In this document: piece by piece, positions 14,157 to 14,749 of the stretch | How positions within the stretch are numbered: the first letter of the stretch is position 1 | Layout of the letters: each line of letters opens with the position of its first letter | Source of the DNA: an uncultured Propionibacteriaceae bacterium | GTDB lineage: Bacteria; Actinomycetota; Actinomycetes; Propionibacteriales; Propionibacteriaceae | Length of the DNA stretch: 14,749 bases | Assembly (NCBI GenBank): GCA_937859105.1 | Contig: CALMAD010000011.1 | Coordinates: 1 to 14,749 of the forward strand | Reading direction: 5' to 3' | Notes under the pieces: model-generated | What the model saw: the letters and a program-made list of their open reading frames with translations, nothing else | Database searches by the model: none | Told to the model about the DNA's origin: nothing | Program-made: the position numbers and the translations under genes

Positions 14157-14749
14157 ATGTCCGTCTTCACTGCCGTCCAGGCCGCTCCGGCCGACCCCAT
14201 TCTTGGTTTGACTGAGGCTTTCGTTGCCGACAAGAACCCTCAGAAGGTCAACCTCGGCGTCGGGGTGTACCAGGACGAGAACGGCAAGCTTCCGCTGCTG
14301 GGTTGCGTCCGATTGGCGGAACAGCGACTGAGTGAGGATCCCAAGCCTCGCGGCTACCTCCCGATCCACGGCCTCGCGCTGTACGACGACGACGTGAAGT
14401 TCCTCGTCTTCGGCGAGGGCAGCGAGGCGGTGACGTCCGGGAGGGTCATCACGGCGCAGGCGATCGGTGGCACGGGCGCGCTGAAGATCGGCGCCGACTT
14501 CCTGCACACGCTCACCCCCGACGCGCAGGTGCTCGTCTCTGACCCGAGCTGGGAGAACCACCAGGCGCTATTCACGCGCGCCGGCTTCAACGTGGCGAAG
14601 TACCGCTACTACGACGCCGAGGCACGCGGGATCGACGTCGGGGGCATGCTCGCCGATCTGCAGGCGGCCACGCCCGGCACGATCGTCGTGCTGCACGCCT
14701 GCTGCCACAACCCGACCGGCTACGACCTCGACGCCGACCAGTGGGGCCA
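14157..14749 (+). CDS. aspC: Aspartate/aromatic aminotransferase, class I (AspC type), 3' end cut by window edge
   Basis: This PLP enzyme interconverts aspartate plus 2-oxoglutarate with oxaloacetate plus glutamate; relatives also use aromatic amino acids. The visible 197 codons match the Escherichia coli AspC/TyrB subgroup closely: an AAPADPILGL start, KVNLGVGVYQDENG, the substrate and cofactor segment GGTGALKIGADFL, SDPSWENHQALF, YRYYDAEARGIDV, and the strong signature HACCHNPTGYDLDADQW. The catalytic lysine lies beyond the edge. GAAAGG seven bases before the ATG is a good ribosome binding site. The first 25 or so codons use ATT, CTT, GGT, TTG, ACT and GTT, less GC-biased than the rest, as is common at starts of well-expressed genes. 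Its neighbour is the divergent amidoligase cassette. Confidence 0.95.
   Translation, partial: MSVFTAVQAAPADPILGLTEAFVADKNPQKVNLGVGVYQDENGKLPLLGCVRLAEQRLSEDPKPRGYLPIHGLALYDDDVKFLVFGEGSEAVTSGRVITAQAIGGTGALKIGADFLHTLTPDAQVLVSDPSWENHQALFTRAGFNVAKYRYYDAEARGIDVGGMLADLQAATPGTIVVLHACCHNPTGYDLDADQWG

Noticed and set aside
9979..14211. A 1410-codon open frame on the plus strand
   Set aside because: It is antisense to the DUF2126 and ATP-grasp genes. The translation is rich in Arg, Gly, Val and His without any recognisable domain, as expected for a shadow frame in GC-rich DNA.
14094..14561. Minus-strand frame opposite the aspartate aminotransferase
   Set aside because: The plus strand encodes a clear AspC homologue, and the minus frame has no recognisable domain.
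1..14749. CRISPR array, tRNA, insertion sequence or phage genes
   Set aside because: I looked for regularly spaced repeats, cloverleaf-like ends with CCA, and transposase or integrase motifs and saw none. The window is occupied by ordinary chromosomal genes.

Overview
The window is GC-rich (roughly 70% by eye) and densely coded, with strong G/C preference at third codon positions. The gene content points to a high-GC Actinomycetota: binding-protein sugar transport without its own ATPase, a Tat-type lipoprotein signal, and an ATP-grasp/alpha-E/transglutaminase cassette. I cannot name the genus. Eight of ten genes lie on the minus strand. The two plus-strand genes are a small acetyltransferase and an aspartate aminotransferase that runs off the right edge.

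From left to right: (1) 1-1346, minus: ornithine aminotransferase (rocD), cut by the left edge and carrying an unusual Ala/Glu/Arg-rich C-terminal tail. (2) 1448-3641, minus: an ATPase and permease pair of a NatAB-like ABC exporter, one base apart. (3) 3692-6744, minus: a carbohydrate ABC importer operon (lipoprotein binding protein, MalF-like and MalG-like permeases) with no ATPase gene and a palindrome directly before the first start codon. (4) 6821-7090, plus: a small YjdJ/NATD1-like GNAT protein, ending at a perfect 11-bp hairpin that separates it from the convergent operon on its right. (5) 7130-14034, minus: three tightly packed genes encoding a transglutaminase-DUF2126 putative amidoligase, a circularly permuted ATP-grasp fused to an alpha-E domain, and a second transglutaminase. 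(6) 14157 to the edge, plus: an AspC-type class I aminotransferase.

The most interesting part is region 5, almost half the window. It encodes two predicted ATP-dependent peptide or amide bond-forming modules and two transglutaminase-fold cysteine enzymes with intact Cys-His-Asp triads. This fits a family of operons predicted computationally to synthesise and process a peptide or a peptide tag. As far as I know, the substrate and product are not established. The local version is compact: no Anbu-type proteasome-like peptidase is seen, ligase and hydrolase are fused in one chain, and ATP-grasp and alpha-E are fused in another. It is bounded by a divergent promoter region on one side and a hairpin on the other.

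Regulatory signals are modest. Several start codons (cassette gene 1, the sugar-binding lipoprotein, perhaps the exporter ATPase) lack a Shine-Dalgarno sequence and have a TAGNNN-type -10-like element six to eight bases upstream, which suggests leaderless transcripts. rocD, the exporter permease and the aspartate aminotransferase have ordinary ribosome binding sites. I saw no tRNA, rRNA, CRISPR array, insertion sequence or transposase.
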